Shown here piece after piece: positions 8,806-18,090 of a DNA stretch of 64,000 nt. A model generated the notes under the pieces. It saw nothing but the letters and a program-made list of their open reading frames with translations, was not told the origin of the DNA and ran no database searches. The first letter of the stretch is position 1; each line of letters begins with the position of its first letter. The DNA lies in assembly GCA_001023535.1 (NCBI GenBank), contig CP011020.1, positions 6,284,242-6,348,241 of the forward strand, in the 5' to 3' direction. The DNA comes from Pseudomonas chlororaphis (GTDB lineage Bacteria > Pseudomonadota > Gammaproteobacteria > Pseudomonadales > Pseudomonadaceae). Both the position numbers and the translations under genes were made by a program.

Positions 8806-9939
8806 ATGGATTGCCTAGGATCTCGGAGTGACCAGGATTTCTTCATCGCCGAGCAGGTGCGAACCGATCGATTGCAGCAACTCTTCCGCCAATCGGTTTC
8901 AGCGGTATTGGGCAGCTACCTGGCGGCCATCATGCTCAGCTGGCTGTGCTGGGACCGCCTTGAACACAGCGTGATCCTCTGGTGGCTGGGCATCCTGACC
9001 GGTACGACGCTGCTGCGCCTGTCGATGTTCGTGGCCTATTTCCGCAGCACCCAAAGTGAGCGCACACCGCAACGCTGGGAGCGCCGGTATTGGGCCACGC
9101 TGGTGCTGTCCGCCAGCGTCTGGGGGGGCGGGGCCTTCGTGATCATGCCGGCGGACGATCTGTTGTCCCAGGCGCTGGTCATGCTCTTTTCGGTCGGCAT
9201 GTCCGTCAGCGCAGTGGCCTGTTACTCGGCCTACCGCGACATGACCCTCGTTTCCATCGGCCTGGTGCTGTTGCCGTGCACCGCCTGGCTGCTGGTCCAG
9301 CCGTCCACGATGCAAATGGGCCTGGCCCTTTCGATCCTGGTGTTCGCCGCCTTCGCCGCCCGCGCCACCCGGAAAATGTCCAAGGCCCTGGAAACCGCCT
9401 TCCGCCTGACCCGCGAAATGGAGCAGGCCAACAGCATCTCGACCCGTGCCGCCCAAACCGACGAACTGACCGGCCTGAAGAGCCGGCGAGCGTTCTTCGA
9501 ACACGCCCAGCGGCTCTACCACGACTGCAAGATCCATCGCCTGGAACTGTGCGTCGTGATGCTGGACATGGACCACTTCAAGCACATCAACGACACCTAC
9601 GGTCATCAAGTGGGGGATCAGGTCTTGCGGCAGATGGGCGTGGTCATCAGCTCGTCGTTTCGTGCCACGGATATCCACGGCCGGCTCGGCGGCGAAGAAT
9701 TCGCCATTTTGCTGCCCAACACCTCCCTGGCAGTGGCCATCGACATTGCGCAGACGCTCGTATCGACGATTGCCGGGTTGAAGGTCGACCCCGTCCAACG
9801 CATCACCGCCAGCCTTGGCGTTGCCTCCACGGCGGCGGGGCATAAAGACCTTAATGGCCTGATGAACAACGCGGACAAGGCGCTGTACCAGGCGAAGGCG
9901 TTGGGGCGCAATCAAGTGGCGGTGGCGCAGCCGTCGTAA
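8806..9939 (+). CDS. Membrane-bound diguanylate cyclase
   Basis: Makes cyclic di-GMP from two GTP. 377 aa from the ATG at 8806 (AGGTGA six bases before). About six membrane segments fill residues 32-185 without a recognised sensor signature. The GGDEF domain follows: DELTGLKSRRAFF, DMDHFKHINDTYGH, and the active site GGEEF at 295-299. RATD at 286-289, five residues upstream, is the product-inhibition I-site, so feedback control is expected. No EAL domain. It appears to be a single-gene unit. Confidence 0.93.
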   Translation: MDCLGSRSDQDFFIAEQVRTDRLQQLFRQSVSAVLGSYLAAIMLSWLCWDRLEHSVILWWLGILTGTTLLRLSMFVAYFRSTQSERTPQRWERRYWATLVLSASVWGGGAFVIMPADDLLSQALVMLFSVGMSVSAVACYSAYRDMTLVSIGLVLLPCTAWLLVQPSTMQMGLALSILVFAAFAARATRKMSKALETAFRLTREMEQANSISTRAAQTDELTGLKSRRAFFEHAQRLYHDCKIHRLELCVVMLDMDHFKHINDTYGHQVGDQVLRQMGVVISSSFRATDIHGRLGGEEFAILLPNTSLAVAIDIAQTLVSTIAGLKVDPVQRITASLGVASTAAGHKDLNGLMNNADKALYQAKALGRNQVAVAQPS

Positions 9940-9975
9940 AGCGGCAGTTATCCACAGGTCTGCCGCTGCACCCCG

Positions 9976-10764
9976 CTAGACAAGGCTGTCCACCACACCG
10001 CCATCCACGCGCAGCGCCGCCCCGGTGGTCGCCGAAGCCTGTTCCGAACTGACATAGATGATCATGTTGGCAACTTCCTCGACACGCGCCGCCCGCTGGA
10101 TGATCGAGGTGCTGCGGTGCTGTTTGACGAAATCCGCGCCGACCTTTTCCAGGCTGTCCCCGGTGCGCTCGACGTCGGCCTGGAGCATCTGGGCAACGCC
10201 TTCGGAAAGCGTCGGCCCAGGCAACACCGAGTTCACCGTGACGCCCGTGCCGGCGAGGCGCTTGGCCAAGCCGCGAGCAATTGAAAGCTGACCGGTCTTG
10301 GTGAAGCCGTAGTGGATCATGTCGGCGGGAATATTCACACCCGACTCCGACGACACAAACACAATCCGCCCCCAACCCCGCTCGACCATCCCCGGTGCAT
10401 AGGCCCTGGAAACCCGCACGCCCGACATGACGTTGGTTTCGAAGAAACGCTGCCATTCGCTGTCCGGCGTTTCGAAGAAGTCTTCCAACTTGAAGATGCC
10501 CAGGTTGTTGATTACCACATCGAAGCGCGGGTACTTGGCGACCAATGCCCGGCAACCTGCCTCGTTGCTGAGGTCGCCAACAAAGCCTTCGGCTTTGGCA
10601 GCAAGGCCGCCCAGGCGCTGCAATGCGTCCTGCACGCTGCTGTCGCTGCGCCCGTTGAGGACCACGTTGGCTCCGGCTTCGAGGAAGCCTTTGGCGGTGG
10701 CAAAACCGATGCCGCTGGTGGAACCGGTGACTAAAACGTGACGGCCAGTGAAGTCGATTTTCAT
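9976..10764 (-). CDS. SDR family NAD(P)-dependent oxidoreductase
   Basis: 262 aa classical short-chain dehydrogenase. The cofactor motif TGSTSGIG is at 14-21; INNLGIF replaces the usual NNAG; catalytic Ser is in VFVSSESG and the YxxxK motif reads YGFTK near 155-159; PG follows in VLPGPTLSEG. The C-terminus ATTGAALRVDGG is typical. An NGR after the second strand suggests NADP. The substrate is unknown. Confidence 0.9.
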   Translation of the reverse strand: MKIDFTGRHVLVTGSTSGIGFATAKGFLEAGANVVLNGRSDSSVQDALQRLGGLAAKAEGFVGDLSNEAGCRALVAKYPRFDVVINNLGIFKLEDFFETPDSEWQRFFETNVMSGVRVSRAYAPGMVERGWGRIVFVSSESGVNIPADMIHYGFTKTGQLSIARGLAKRLAGTGVTVNSVLPGPTLSEGVAQMLQADVERTGDSLEKVGADFVKQHRSTSIIQRAARVEEVANMIIYVSSEQASATTGAALRVDGGVVDSLV

Positions 10765-11222
10765 GGGAGGGTCTCCTCGATTAGTGAGCAGGGTCGGTGC
10801 GATATTTTGGCTGCCGAAGTCCGACGGGTTTAGAGGTGTGGCTTCAACAGTTAACCAGCCAACGTATGCGCTGTCACAGGAACTACAGCATGGATGCGAT
10901 TGAGGCTTTACGCCTCCCGACCTCCGTAACCAAAATAAATCGTTCTCTTTTTGTCCCGGGCGTCTCTCACCCTTCTCCTGCTACGACCGTTGAGGTCCAC
11001 CTAGGCGCCATCTTCCAATAACGGAGCGAAAGCGAGGCCGCGTAGGCTTAGGGAGAGCGTAGCTGGCCGCCCCTGTGAATTAGCATTTACGTCAAGCGTC
11101 GCGCACTCGTCGTCGGATCCACATGCTTAATCCCCCACGCCCCATCAGTTCTGCTAGTTCCCAACCCCGCCAAATTCTCCGATACTGAAGGCCCTCTGAT
11201 TGTGAAAGTATGGAGTGCTCAA
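10765..11222. other. Intergenic region with no gene seen
   Basis: About 460 bp between the SDR gene start and the Rhs-core gene. I see no plausible ORF, repeat or strong hairpin. It must hold the SDR promoter (minus) and whatever drives the Rhs-core gene. Base composition falls from about 60% GC toward the lower-GC Rhs gene. Confidence 0.4.
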
Positions 11223-12305
11223 ATGTTCTCCCCACTAAGAACCTTACTATGCCAGTATCGCTACGATCCCTTGGATAGGTTGACGAGTCACGTCTTGGAG
11301 AGCGTCCCGCAGCACCGTTTTTATTGTCAAAGTCGCCTGAGCACAGAGGTACAAGGAGAGATCGAGATTTCGATCGTCCAGCACACGGACTTTCTTTTGG
11401 CCCAGCAACAGCGACAAAGCCATACGCTAGATACAGCGTTGCTGGCCACTGATTCTCTACGCTCAATAATGTACGAAGTAAAAGGGAACAATCAGCGGCC
11501 ATCTCACGTTTACTCGCCCTACGGCTATCGCCCCACTGAAAGTGCATCGCTTAACATTCTGGGATTCAACGGCGAGCGTTCAGACTCAGTGACCGGACAT
11601 TATTTACTGGGAAATGGATATCGGGCGCTCAATACGGTATTAATGCGATTTAATAGCCCGGATAGTTTTAGTCCGTTTGGGGAAGGTGGCCTTAATGCGT
11701 ATGCGTACGGGCAGGGTGATCCGATCAATTCATACGACCCAACTGGCCACATTGGCCTTAAAATTCTCTTTCGGAGTATATCAAAGCTGGTTCTAAAGCG
11801 TAGAAACATCAATAGCGCAGATGATTGGATAAACAATGTTTACTATAAAACCCCCCATCATATGCGCCCAAAATTCGAACAAAGGACGCCGAACGCCGGA
11901 GTTCAGATTCAACGAACCCAATCCCTGCCCGATCTATCGATCAAGAGTGCTGAAAATACTGGATATAACGATCTCATCGGTTATCACGGTAGTCACCCAA
12001 TAAATACTCAAAGCTTACTGGCTGGGATCAACCCCGCAAAAACCAAAATAGGATATTACGGCAAAGGGTTTTATTCTACACCGACCTATGAGCGGACGGT
12101 CGCCCACGGAAGCAAAAGATTTGGTGTTTATGTGAACAACCATAAAGCACTAAAAGAAGGGCGGGATTATTCTTTTCATACTTCACGTGAAGGGAATTAC
12201 GTGGAGCTGGTGCTTAGATCTCCAGCCTTTGAATCTGCAAAAATACGAGAAGTCACCACGAAAAGTACTGTAATTCTTCCAAGACCACATGAAGCGCCCT
12301 ACTGA
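11223..12305 (+). CDS. Orphan Rhs-core protein with probable ADP-ribosyltransferase C-terminal toxin domain
   Basis: 360 aa from the ATG at 11223 (GGAG seven bases before). Residues 1-100 resemble a truncated YD-repeat stub (CQYRYDPLDRLTSH, FLLAQQQRQ). Residues 113-176 are a complete Rhs core: ILGFNGERSDSVTGHYLLGNGYR, FSPFGEGGLNAYAY and DPTGH. The variable tip (177-360) has GYHGS (H255), GYYGKGFYSTP (Y284) and NYVELVL (E328), the H-Y-E pattern of ADP-ribosyltransferases; this fold call is mine by motif. The tip is AT-richer than its neighbours. No full-length Rhs, VgrG or clear immunity gene is beside it. Confidence 0.8.
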   Translation: MFSPLRTLLCQYRYDPLDRLTSHVLESVPQHRFYCQSRLSTEVQGEIEISIVQHTDFLLAQQQRQSHTLDTALLATDSLRSIMYEVKGNNQRPSHVYSPYGYRPTESASLNILGFNGERSDSVTGHYLLGNGYRALNTVLMRFNSPDSFSPFGEGGLNAYAYGQGDPINSYDPTGHIGLKILFRSISKLVLKRRNINSADDWINNVYYKTPHHMRPKFEQRTPNAGVQIQRTQSLPDLSIKSAENTGYNDLIGYHGSHPINTQSLLAGINPAKTKIGYYGKGFYSTPTYERTVAHGSKRFGVYVNNHKALKEGRDYSFHTSREGNYVELVLRSPAFESAKIREVTTKSTVILPRPHEAPY

Positions 12306-12443
12306 CATTATTCCGGTGGTCAGACGAAAAATTACCAACCATCCGACTAGCCAAAGTTCGTAATTCATTCGTACCACCCAAATTTTTACTTCACTCTATT
12401 TGTCCCAACGAAAGTCTGGACTTCTCGTCTAAGTAAAACAATC

Positions 12444-12469
12444 CAAACCCGGCCTTTGGGTCGGGTTTG
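12444..12469. terminator. Hairpin terminator downstream of the Rhs-core gene
   Basis: CAAACCCG(GCC TTT GGGT)CGGGTTTG followed by TCTATTG. It is the counterpart of the terminators at 4994 and 7148, each lying next to a DUF6124-like 3' end. Confidence 0.6.
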
Positions 12470-12501
12470 TCTATTGACACGTTGGCTGTCTTCTATCGAA
12501 C

Positions 12502-12552
12502 TTCAACGTTATCCAAACCCGATTCGCCAACAACGAACTCAGTTCGATCGGG
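12502..12552 (-). pseudogene. Frameshifted 3' remnant of a DUF6124-like gene
   Basis: The minus strand reads IELSSLLANRV and then, after a one-base shift, LDNVE, matching the intact copy's IELSSLLANRVLDNVEPR. Immediately upstream on that strand the sequence jumps to the leader element, so about 350 bp (most of the gene) has been deleted. Confidence 0.65.
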
Positions 12553-12625
12553 TGGCAGCTGTAGCAGGTCAGTAGACCGGGATTCCAGCATAGCCGGCGC
12601 GCCGAAGCGCGCGGCCAAGCGGCCT
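12551..12625 (-). repeat. Second copy of the DUF6124 leader element
   Basis: GGCAGCTGTAGCAGGTCAG, TAGACCGGG and a GC-rich hairpin align with 5440-5525. Confidence 0.5.
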
Positions 12626-12660
12626 GGAATTCAGGGCTGGAGCTCTGTTTTTACCGAGTG

Positions 12661-12740
12661 CCTATCGCGAGCAAGCACTCCCACATTGGTTTTCGAGTAC
12701 TCACAGATTCTGCGTTCGCTGATCACCTGTGGGAGCGGGC
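12661..12740. repeat. Degenerate REP pair
   Basis: TCGCGAGCAAGCACTCCCACA and, about 45 bp on, TGTGGGAGCGGGC. They are half-units of the same family as the intact REPIN at 52292-52380, in the opposite relative order. Confidence 0.5.
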
Positions 12741-12767
12741 GGTATGCCTGTTTACATCAACGCAGGA

Positions 12768-12974
12768 TCAAACATCGTGCCAAACGCTGGCCTCGGTAAC
12801 CCTGGCGTCAATGTACCGCTTCACCTCACCCAAGTCCGAGTAAAGCGCGCTGCGCTCGCCATTGCCAAACATGAAGTAATACTGCCCGCCGCCGCCATAG
12901 GGATCGTGCGGCTTACGCATAATGTCCAGATTCTTATAGGTCTCGATAAGTGAATCCGCGGCAAAATCAACCAT
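12768..12974 (-). CDS. Small hypothetical protein
   Basis: 68 aa (MVDFAADSLIETYKNLDIMRK, then PYGGGGQYYFMFGNGER). GGGAG lies seven bases before the ATG, a good SD. It overlaps the gene upstream on the same strand by eight bases, as in a two-gene operon. No family recognised. It may be the tail of a larger decayed gene. It points toward the Rhs-core gene, so it is not obviously its immunity partner. Confidence 0.45.
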   Translation of the reverse strand: MVDFAADSLIETYKNLDIMRKPHDPYGGGGQYYFMFGNGERSALYSDLGEVKRYIDARVTEASVWHDV

Positions 12975-13215
12975 GATATAGCTCCCTTACAATGAGACTA
13001 TCCAGGCCGGCAAACCCGGCAGGGATGGACTGTCTGAGGTGCCAGGTCGTACACCATCGTCCACCGGCACCGCCGTGAACGTCCCCTACCAACAGCTCGA
13101 TACTTGGGCGAGCGTCACGTTTTATAACTTCGTGATCTCCGTGCTTGCGCAAGTACGATTTTCCGGTCCTAGGAAAGGGGGCGACGAAGTCATTAGGGGC
13201 CGGGTAGGACGACAT
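12967..13215 (-). CDS. Small hypothetical protein
   Basis: 82 aa (MSSYPAPNDFVAPFPRTGKS, then KRDARPSIELLVGDVHGG and a Trp/Cys-containing middle). No SD is visible; a GTAAG/CTTAC inverted repeat precedes the ATG. The overlap with the 12768-12974 gene suggests coupling. No family recognised; it could be a fragment. Confidence 0.4.
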   Translation of the reverse strand: MSSYPAPNDFVAPFPRTGKSYLRKHGDHEVIKRDARPSIELLVGDVHGGAGGRWCTTWHLRQSIPAGFAGLDSLIVRELYHG

Positions 13216-13512
13216 GGCTACTGTAAGAACTTACAGACCCGCAGAATTCTAGATAAATGGTCGGGGATGGAGCTCTCGCTCAGGTGGGAAGTGTTCGTCA
13301 GAACGTTTGCAGTTGCATTGGGTTTCGGGCCGCTTCGCAGCCCGGCGGGAGCAGCTCCCTCGCCACGGGGTGCAGGGCAGTTGGACAGGTGTTGTTGGTC
13401 AGTTCGTCTCGCGAGCAGGCTCGCTCCCACACAGGGCCAGTGGTGTTTAGGGAACCAATGTGGGGCGAGCTTTTTTGTCACAGGGCTTTGGTTGAGCAAA
13501 TCGCTGGCCGTT
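13216..13512. other. Intergenic region with two REP families
   Basis: No gene. It holds a REP of the AGCTCCCTCGCCAC type (13327-13377) and one of the CGCGAGCAGGCTCGCTCCCAC type (13408-13432), followed by the lpxL 3' end. Confidence 0.55.
13327..13432. repeat. Two adjacent REP elements of different families
   Basis: GGGCCGCTTCGCAGCCCGG followed by GCGGGAGCAGCTCCCTCG at about 13327-13377, then TCTCGCGAGCAGGCTCGCTC at 13408-13432. Confidence 0.7.
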
Positions 13513-14400
13513 TCAGTACCACCGCGCCTCGCCCGGCGGGCGTTTCTTGAAGCGTTTCATGCTCCACATGTATTGGCTGGGGTAGGCGCGCACGTAGCGC
13601 TCCACCACTTGGCTCATGGCGGCGCAGGCGGTTTCGGTGTCGGTGCTGTACATGGCCTCGGGGGCGGCTTCGAGGATGACTTTGTAGCCGGAGCCGTCCG
13701 GCAGGCGTAGGGCGTGGAGGAAAACGCCGACCGCTTTGCCGCCGGCGAGCATGTTGGGCACGAACTTGCTGGTCAGGGCCTGGGTGGCGAAGAAGGGCAC
13801 GAAGATCCCGGCGGATTCGGCCGGTTCCGGGTCGGCGGGGATGCCCACCTGGCCGCCCTTGCGCACTTCCTTGATGACGCTGAGGATGCCTTCCTTGGTG
13901 GACGCCGCGACTTTGTTGCCCAGCTGCACCCGCTGTTTCTGCAGCAGTTCATCCACAGCCTTGAGCTTGGGCGGGCGGTAGAAAATGATCGGTTTGCACT
14001 GGCTGCAATAGAAGTGGTTGAGCACTTCCCAATTGCCCAGGTGGCTGGTGATGCCCACCACGCCTTTGCCGGACGCCAGGGCTTCTTTCAAGACGTCCAG
14101 GCCTTCGACTTCGCGCACCAGTTCGATGGAGCGCTGGGCCGGCCAGATCCAGGCGCAGGCGCTTTCGGTCAGGGATTTGCCAATGTCCTTGAGGCTCTGG
14201 CCCACCAGGCGTTCGCGCTCGGCCGGGTCCATCTCGGGAAAGCATTTGGCGAGGTTGATCCGCACCACGTCGCGGGAACGGTTGGGCAGCTTCCACATGA
14301 GCCAGCCAATGGCCGACCCCACCGCTTGCACCGCCCGCCAGGGCAGCAGCGCAAACAACCGCAGAGCGCCGACCAGCAAGGCGCCTTTCAACTTATCCAC
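13513..14400 (-). CDS. lpxL: Lipid A biosynthesis lauroyl acyltransferase
   Basis: Inner-membrane acyltransferase that adds a secondary acyl chain to Kdo2-lipid IVA. 295 aa. One N-terminal hydrophobic segment (ALLVGALRLFALLPW), then the catalytic HX4E box HLGNWE near residues 120-125, and GGQVGIPADPEPAES and FVPFFATQALTS of the LpxL/LpxM family. GTG start with AGGAG about nine bases before. The start codon lies inside a perfect DnaA box (TGTGGATAA). It is co-oriented with tag upstream. Confidence 0.92.
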   Translation of the reverse strand: MDKLKGALLVGALRLFALLPWRAVQAVGSAIGWLMWKLPNRSRDVVRINLAKCFPEMDPAERERLVGQSLKDIGKSLTESACAWIWPAQRSIELVREVEGLDVLKEALASGKGVVGITSHLGNWEVLNHFYCSQCKPIIFYRPPKLKAVDELLQKQRVQLGNKVAASTKEGILSVIKEVRKGGQVGIPADPEPAESAGIFVPFFATQALTSKFVPNMLAGGKAVGVFLHALRLPDGSGYKVILEAAPEAMYSTDTETACAAMSQVVERYVRAYPSQYMWSMKRFKKRPPGEARWY

Positions 14401-14443
14401 AGGTCACTCCTGAATTCATGGGCCGTGTCGCGAGCCGGCTATT

Positions 14444-15001
14444 CTAACCGCCGTTTGACAACTCGGCGTAGCGGTCGCAATCCTGCGTGTGGTCCATGAC
14501 CATGCCCGAGGCCTGCATGAAGGCGTAGCAAATGGTCGGCCCGACGAAAGTGAAGCCGGCCTTTTTCAGGCCCTTGCTCATCTGCACTGCTTCGGGCGTG
14601 ATGGCCGGCACTTCGGTGCGATCCTTGAAATGGTTGATGAGGGGTTTGTCACCGACGAACGACCAGAGGAACGCTACCGGGTCTTCCAGCGCCAGCCAGG
14701 CCTGGGCATTGCGGCGCGCGGCCTTGAGCTTGAGGCGGTTGCGGATGATGCCGGGGTCCTGCATCAAGTCCTCGATCTCGGCGTCGCTCATCTGCGCCAC
14801 CCGCTGTACGTCGAAGTTGTACAGCACCTCGCGGTAGTGGGCGCGTTTACGCAACACGGTGATCCAGGACAGCCCCGCCTGGAACCCTTCGAGCAAAAGC
14901 AACTCGAACAAACCCTGCGCATCGCGCAGCGGCGTCCCCCACTCCTGATCGTGATAGGCCATGTACAACGGATCTTCGGTACACCAAAAGCAGCGTGGCA
15001 T
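14444..15001 (-). CDS. tag: DNA-3-methyladenine glycosylase I
   Basis: Base-excision repair enzyme removing 3-methyladenine. 185 aa from the ATG at 15001; the open frame runs further upstream but opposite glyQ, and family members begin MPRCFWC. The zinc ligands are all present: C4, H17, and the C-terminal H-x3-C in [22 protein letters not shown] and [10 protein letters not shown] are signature stretches. Divergent from glyQ; lpxL follows on the same strand. Confidence 0.95.
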   Translation of the reverse strand: MPRCFWCTEDPLYMAYHDQEWGTPLRDAQGLFELLLLEGFQAGLSWITVLRKRAHYREVLYNFDVQRVAQMSDAEIEDLMQDPGIIRNRLKLKAARRNAQAWLALEDPVAFLWSFVGDKPLINHFKDRTEVPAITPEAVQMSKGLKKAGFTFVGPTICYAFMQASGMVMDHTQDCDRYAELSNGG

Positions 15002-15082
15002 AAGGCTCCAGGGGGCGTGCGCACGAACGAATCGGGTATACTCCCGCTCTTTAAATCGCAGCCCAAGAAACAGGTGAATTTC

Positions 15083-16036
15083 GTGAGCCAGCCTACGCCA
15101 GCCGTGCGTACCTTCCAAGACTTGATCCTCGCCCTCCAGCAATACTGGGCCGAGCAAGGTTGCGTGGTACTTCAGCCCTACGATATGGAAGTAGGCGCCG
15201 GCACTTTCCACACCGCCACATTTCTGCGTGCCATCGGCCCGGAAACCTGGAACGCCGCCTACGTGCAGCCCAGCCGCCGCCCGACTGACGGCCGCTACGG
15301 CGAGAACCCGAACCGTCTGCAGCACTATTACCAGTTCCAGGTGGTCCTGAAGCCGAATCCGGAAAACTTCCAGGAACTGTACCTGGGCTCCCTCAAGCAC
15401 GTGGGCCTCGACCCGCTGGTGCACGACATCCGTTTCGTCGAGGACAACTGGGAATCGCCGACCCTGGGCGCCTGGGGCCTGGGCTGGGAAGTCTGGCTCA
15501 ACGGCATGGAAGTGACCCAGTTCACCTACTTCCAGCAGGCGGGCGGCATCGAGTGCTACCCGGTTACCGGCGAGATCACCTACGGCCTGGAACGCCTGGC
15601 CATGTACCTGCAAGGCGTGGATTCGGTCTACGACCTGGTCTGGGCCGACGGCCCGTTCGGCAAGGTGACCTACGGCGACGTGTTCCACCAGAACGAAGTG
15701 GAACAATCGACCTATAACTTCGAACACGCCAACGTCGACAAGCTGTTCGAGCTGTTCGATTTCTACGAAAGCGAAGCCAAGCGCCTGATCGAACTGGATC
15801 AGCCGCTGCCGTTGCCGAGCTATGAAATGGTGTTGAAGGCGTCCCATACCTTCAACCTGCTGGACGCACGCCGGGCGATTTCCGTGACCGCGCGCCAGCA
15901 ATACATCCTGCGTGTACGCACCCTGGCGCGTTCCGTTGCGCAAGCCTACCTGCTGGCCCGTGCCAAGCTGGGCTTCCCGATGGCGACCCCGGACCTGCGT
16001 GATGAAGTGTTGGCTAAGCTGGAGGCTGCACAATGA
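15083..16036 (+). CDS. glyQ: Glycyl-tRNA synthetase alpha subunit
   Basis: Catalytic class II subunit of the alpha2beta2 glycyl-tRNA synthetase. 317 aa from GTG at 15083 with AGGTG before it; the protein begins [18 protein letters not shown]. Signature: [48 protein letters not shown]. It overlaps glyS by four bases (ATGA). Confidence 0.97.
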   Translation: MSQPTPAVRTFQDLILALQQYWAEQGCVVLQPYDMEVGAGTFHTATFLRAIGPETWNAAYVQPSRRPTDGRYGENPNRLQHYYQFQVVLKPNPENFQELYLGSLKHVGLDPLVHDIRFVEDNWESPTLGAWGLGWEVWLNGMEVTQFTYFQQAGGIECYPVTGEITYGLERLAMYLQGVDSVYDLVWADGPFGKVTYGDVFHQNEVEQSTYNFEHANVDKLFELFDFYESEAKRLIELDQPLPLPSYEMVLKASHTFNLLDARRAISVTARQQYILRVRTLARSVAQAYLLARAKLGFPMATPDLRDEVLAKLEAAQ

Positions 16037-18087
16037 GTGCTCAAGATTTCCTGGTTGAATTGGGCACCGAAGAACTGCCACCCAAAGCCCTGAACACCCT
16101 GGCCGATGCGTTCCTGGCCGGTATCGACAAAGGCCTGCAAGCCGCTGGCCTGAGCTACGAAGCCAAGCAGGTATTCGCCGCGCCGCGCCGCCTGGCCGTG
16201 TTGATCACCGCCCTGGCGACCCAACAACCGGACCGCAGCATCAACCTCGACGGCCCGCCACGCCAGGCCGCGTTCGATGCCGACGGTAACCCGACCCAGG
16301 CCGCCCTGGGCTTCGCCAAGAAGTGCGGCGTGGACCTGAGTGAAATCGACCAGAGCGGTCCGAAACTGCGCTACAGCCAAAGCATCAAGGGCAAGCCGAC
16401 CGCCAGCCTGCTGCCGACCATCGTCGAAGATTCGCTGAACGACCTGCCGATTCCCAAGCGCATGCGCTGGGCCGCGCGCAAGGAAGAGTTCGTGCGTCCG
16501 ACCCAATGGCTGGTGATGCTGTTGGGCGACCAGGTGATCGATTGCACGATCCTGGCCCAGAAGGCCGGGCGCGACTCCCGTGGCCACCGTTTCCATCATC
16601 CGCAGAGCGTGCGCATCACCTCGCCGGCCAACTACCTGGCCGACCTGCGTGCCGCGTATGTGCTGGCCGACGCCAACGAGCGTCGCGAGCTGATCAGCAA
16701 GCGCACCGAAGAGCTGGCCACCCGCCAGGAAGGCACCGCCATCGTGCCGCCAAGCCTGCTGGACGAAGTGACCGCGCTGGTGGAATGGCCAGTGCCGCTG
16801 GTGTGCTCGTTCGAGGAACGTTTCCTTGAAGTGCCGCAGGAAGCGCTGATCACCACCATGCAGGACAACCAGAAGTACTTCTGCCTGCTGGACGCCGAAG
16901 GCAAGTTGCTGCCGCGTTTCATCACCGTCGCCAACATCGAGAGCAAGGATCCGGCACAGATCATCGCCGGTAACGAGAAGGTCGTGCGCCCGCGCCTGAC
17001 CGACGCCGAGTTCTTCTTCAAGCAAGACAAGAAACAACCCCTGGAAAGCTTCAACGAGCGCCTCAAGAACGTGGTGTTCCAGGAAAAACTCGGCAGCGTC
17101 TACGACAAGGCCGAGCGCGTGTCGAAACTGGCGGCGTTCATTGCCCCGCGCATCGGTGGCGACGCCCAGCGCGCGGCCCGCGCCGGCATCCTGTCCAAGT
17201 GCGACCTGTCCACCGAGATGGTCGGTGAGTTCCCGGAGATGCAAGGTATCGCCGGTTACTATTACGCCCTCAACGACGGCGAACCGCAGGACGTGGCCCT
17301 GGCCCTGAACGAGCAATACATGCCCCGTGGTGCCGGCGCTGAACTGCCGACCACCCTGACCGGCGCGGCCGTGGCGATCGCCGACAAGCTCGACACCCTG
17401 GTCGGCATCTTCGGCATCGGCATGTTGCCCACCGGCAGCAAGGACCCGTATGCCCTGCGTCGTGCGGCGCTGGGCGTGTTGCGGATCCTGATCGACAAGC
17501 AGCTGGACCTGGACCTGAACGATGCGGTGGCCTTCGCCGTCAACGCGTTCGGCAGCAAGGTCAAGGCCGCCGGCCTGGCCGATGCGGTGCTGGAGTTCAT
17601 CTTCGACCGTCTGCGCGCGCGTTATGAAGACGAAGGCGTCGACGTCGCCACCTACCTGTCGGTGCGTGCCCTGAAGCCGGGCTCGGCCCTGGACTTCGAC
17701 CAGCGCGTGCAAGCGGTGCAGGCGTTCCGCAAGCTGCCGGAAGCGGCGGCATTGGCGGCGGTGAACAAGCGTGTGTCGAACCTGCTGGGCAAGGCCGAAG
17801 GCAACATCGCGGCCACCGTCGAAGCCAAGTACTTCGACAACGCCAACGAGTTCTCCCTGTATTCGGCGATCCAGCAGGCTGACCAGGCGGTCCAGCCGAT
17901 GGCGGCGGCGCGTCAGTACAGCGAAACCCTGGCACGCCTGGCGGCACTGCGCGAGCCGGTGGATGCGTTTTTCGAAGCGGTGATGGTCAATGCCGAAGAC
18001 GCCAACGTGCGGGCCAACCGCTACGCGCTGCTGGCGCGCCTGCGTGGCCTGTTCCTCGGCGTTGCCGACATTTCGCTGCTGGGGTAA
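16033..18087 (+). CDS. glyS: Glycyl-tRNA synthetase beta subunit
   Basis: 684 aa subunit for tRNA recognition. It starts [20 protein letters not shown], and has the HD-like region and the C-terminal anticodon-binding DALR-type domain ([14 protein letters not shown]). The ATG overlaps the glyQ stop, so the two subunits are coupled. gmhB follows three bases after the stop. Confidence 0.97.
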   Translation: MSAQDFLVELGTEELPPKALNTLADAFLAGIDKGLQAAGLSYEAKQVFAAPRRLAVLITALATQQPDRSINLDGPPRQAAFDADGNPTQAALGFAKKCGVDLSEIDQSGPKLRYSQSIKGKPTASLLPTIVEDSLNDLPIPKRMRWAARKEEFVRPTQWLVMLLGDQVIDCTILAQKAGRDSRGHRFHHPQSVRITSPANYLADLRAAYVLADANERRELISKRTEELATRQEGTAIVPPSLLDEVTALVEWPVPLVCSFEERFLEVPQEALITTMQDNQKYFCLLDAEGKLLPRFITVANIESKDPAQIIAGNEKVVRPRLTDAEFFFKQDKKQPLESFNERLKNVVFQEKLGSVYDKAERVSKLAAFIAPRIGGDAQRAARAGILSKCDLSTEMVGEFPEMQGIAGYYYALNDGEPQDVALALNEQYMPRGAGAELPTTLTGAAVAIADKLDTLVGIFGIGMLPTGSKDPYALRRAALGVLRILIDKQLDLDLNDAVAFAVNAFGSKVKAAGLADAVLEFIFDRLRARYEDEGVDVATYLSVRALKPGSALDFDQRVQAVQAFRKLPEAAALAAVNKRVSNLLGKAEGNIAATVEAKYFDNANEFSLYSAIQQADQAVQPMAAARQYSETLARLAALREPVDAFFEAVMVNAEDANVRANRYALLARLRGLFLGVADISLLG

Positions 18088-18090
18088 ACC

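Larger units (their letters stand above)
12306..12767. other. Intergenic debris: terminator, DUF6124 remnant, degenerate REPs
   Basis: Contains a hairpin (12444-12469), a decayed DUF6124-like gene end fused to its leader (12502-12625), and two REP half-elements (12661-12684 and 12727-12740). No plausible coding gene, and in particular no clear immunity gene for the Rhs-core protein. Confidence 0.5.

Noticed and set aside
10797..11021. 74-aa ORF upstream of the Rhs-core gene
   Set aside because: No SD, no motif and atypical composition.
14444..16081. tag extended N-terminally by 360 residues through glyQ
   Set aside because: The extension lies antisense to glyQ; Tag families start at MPRCFWC with C4 as zinc ligand.
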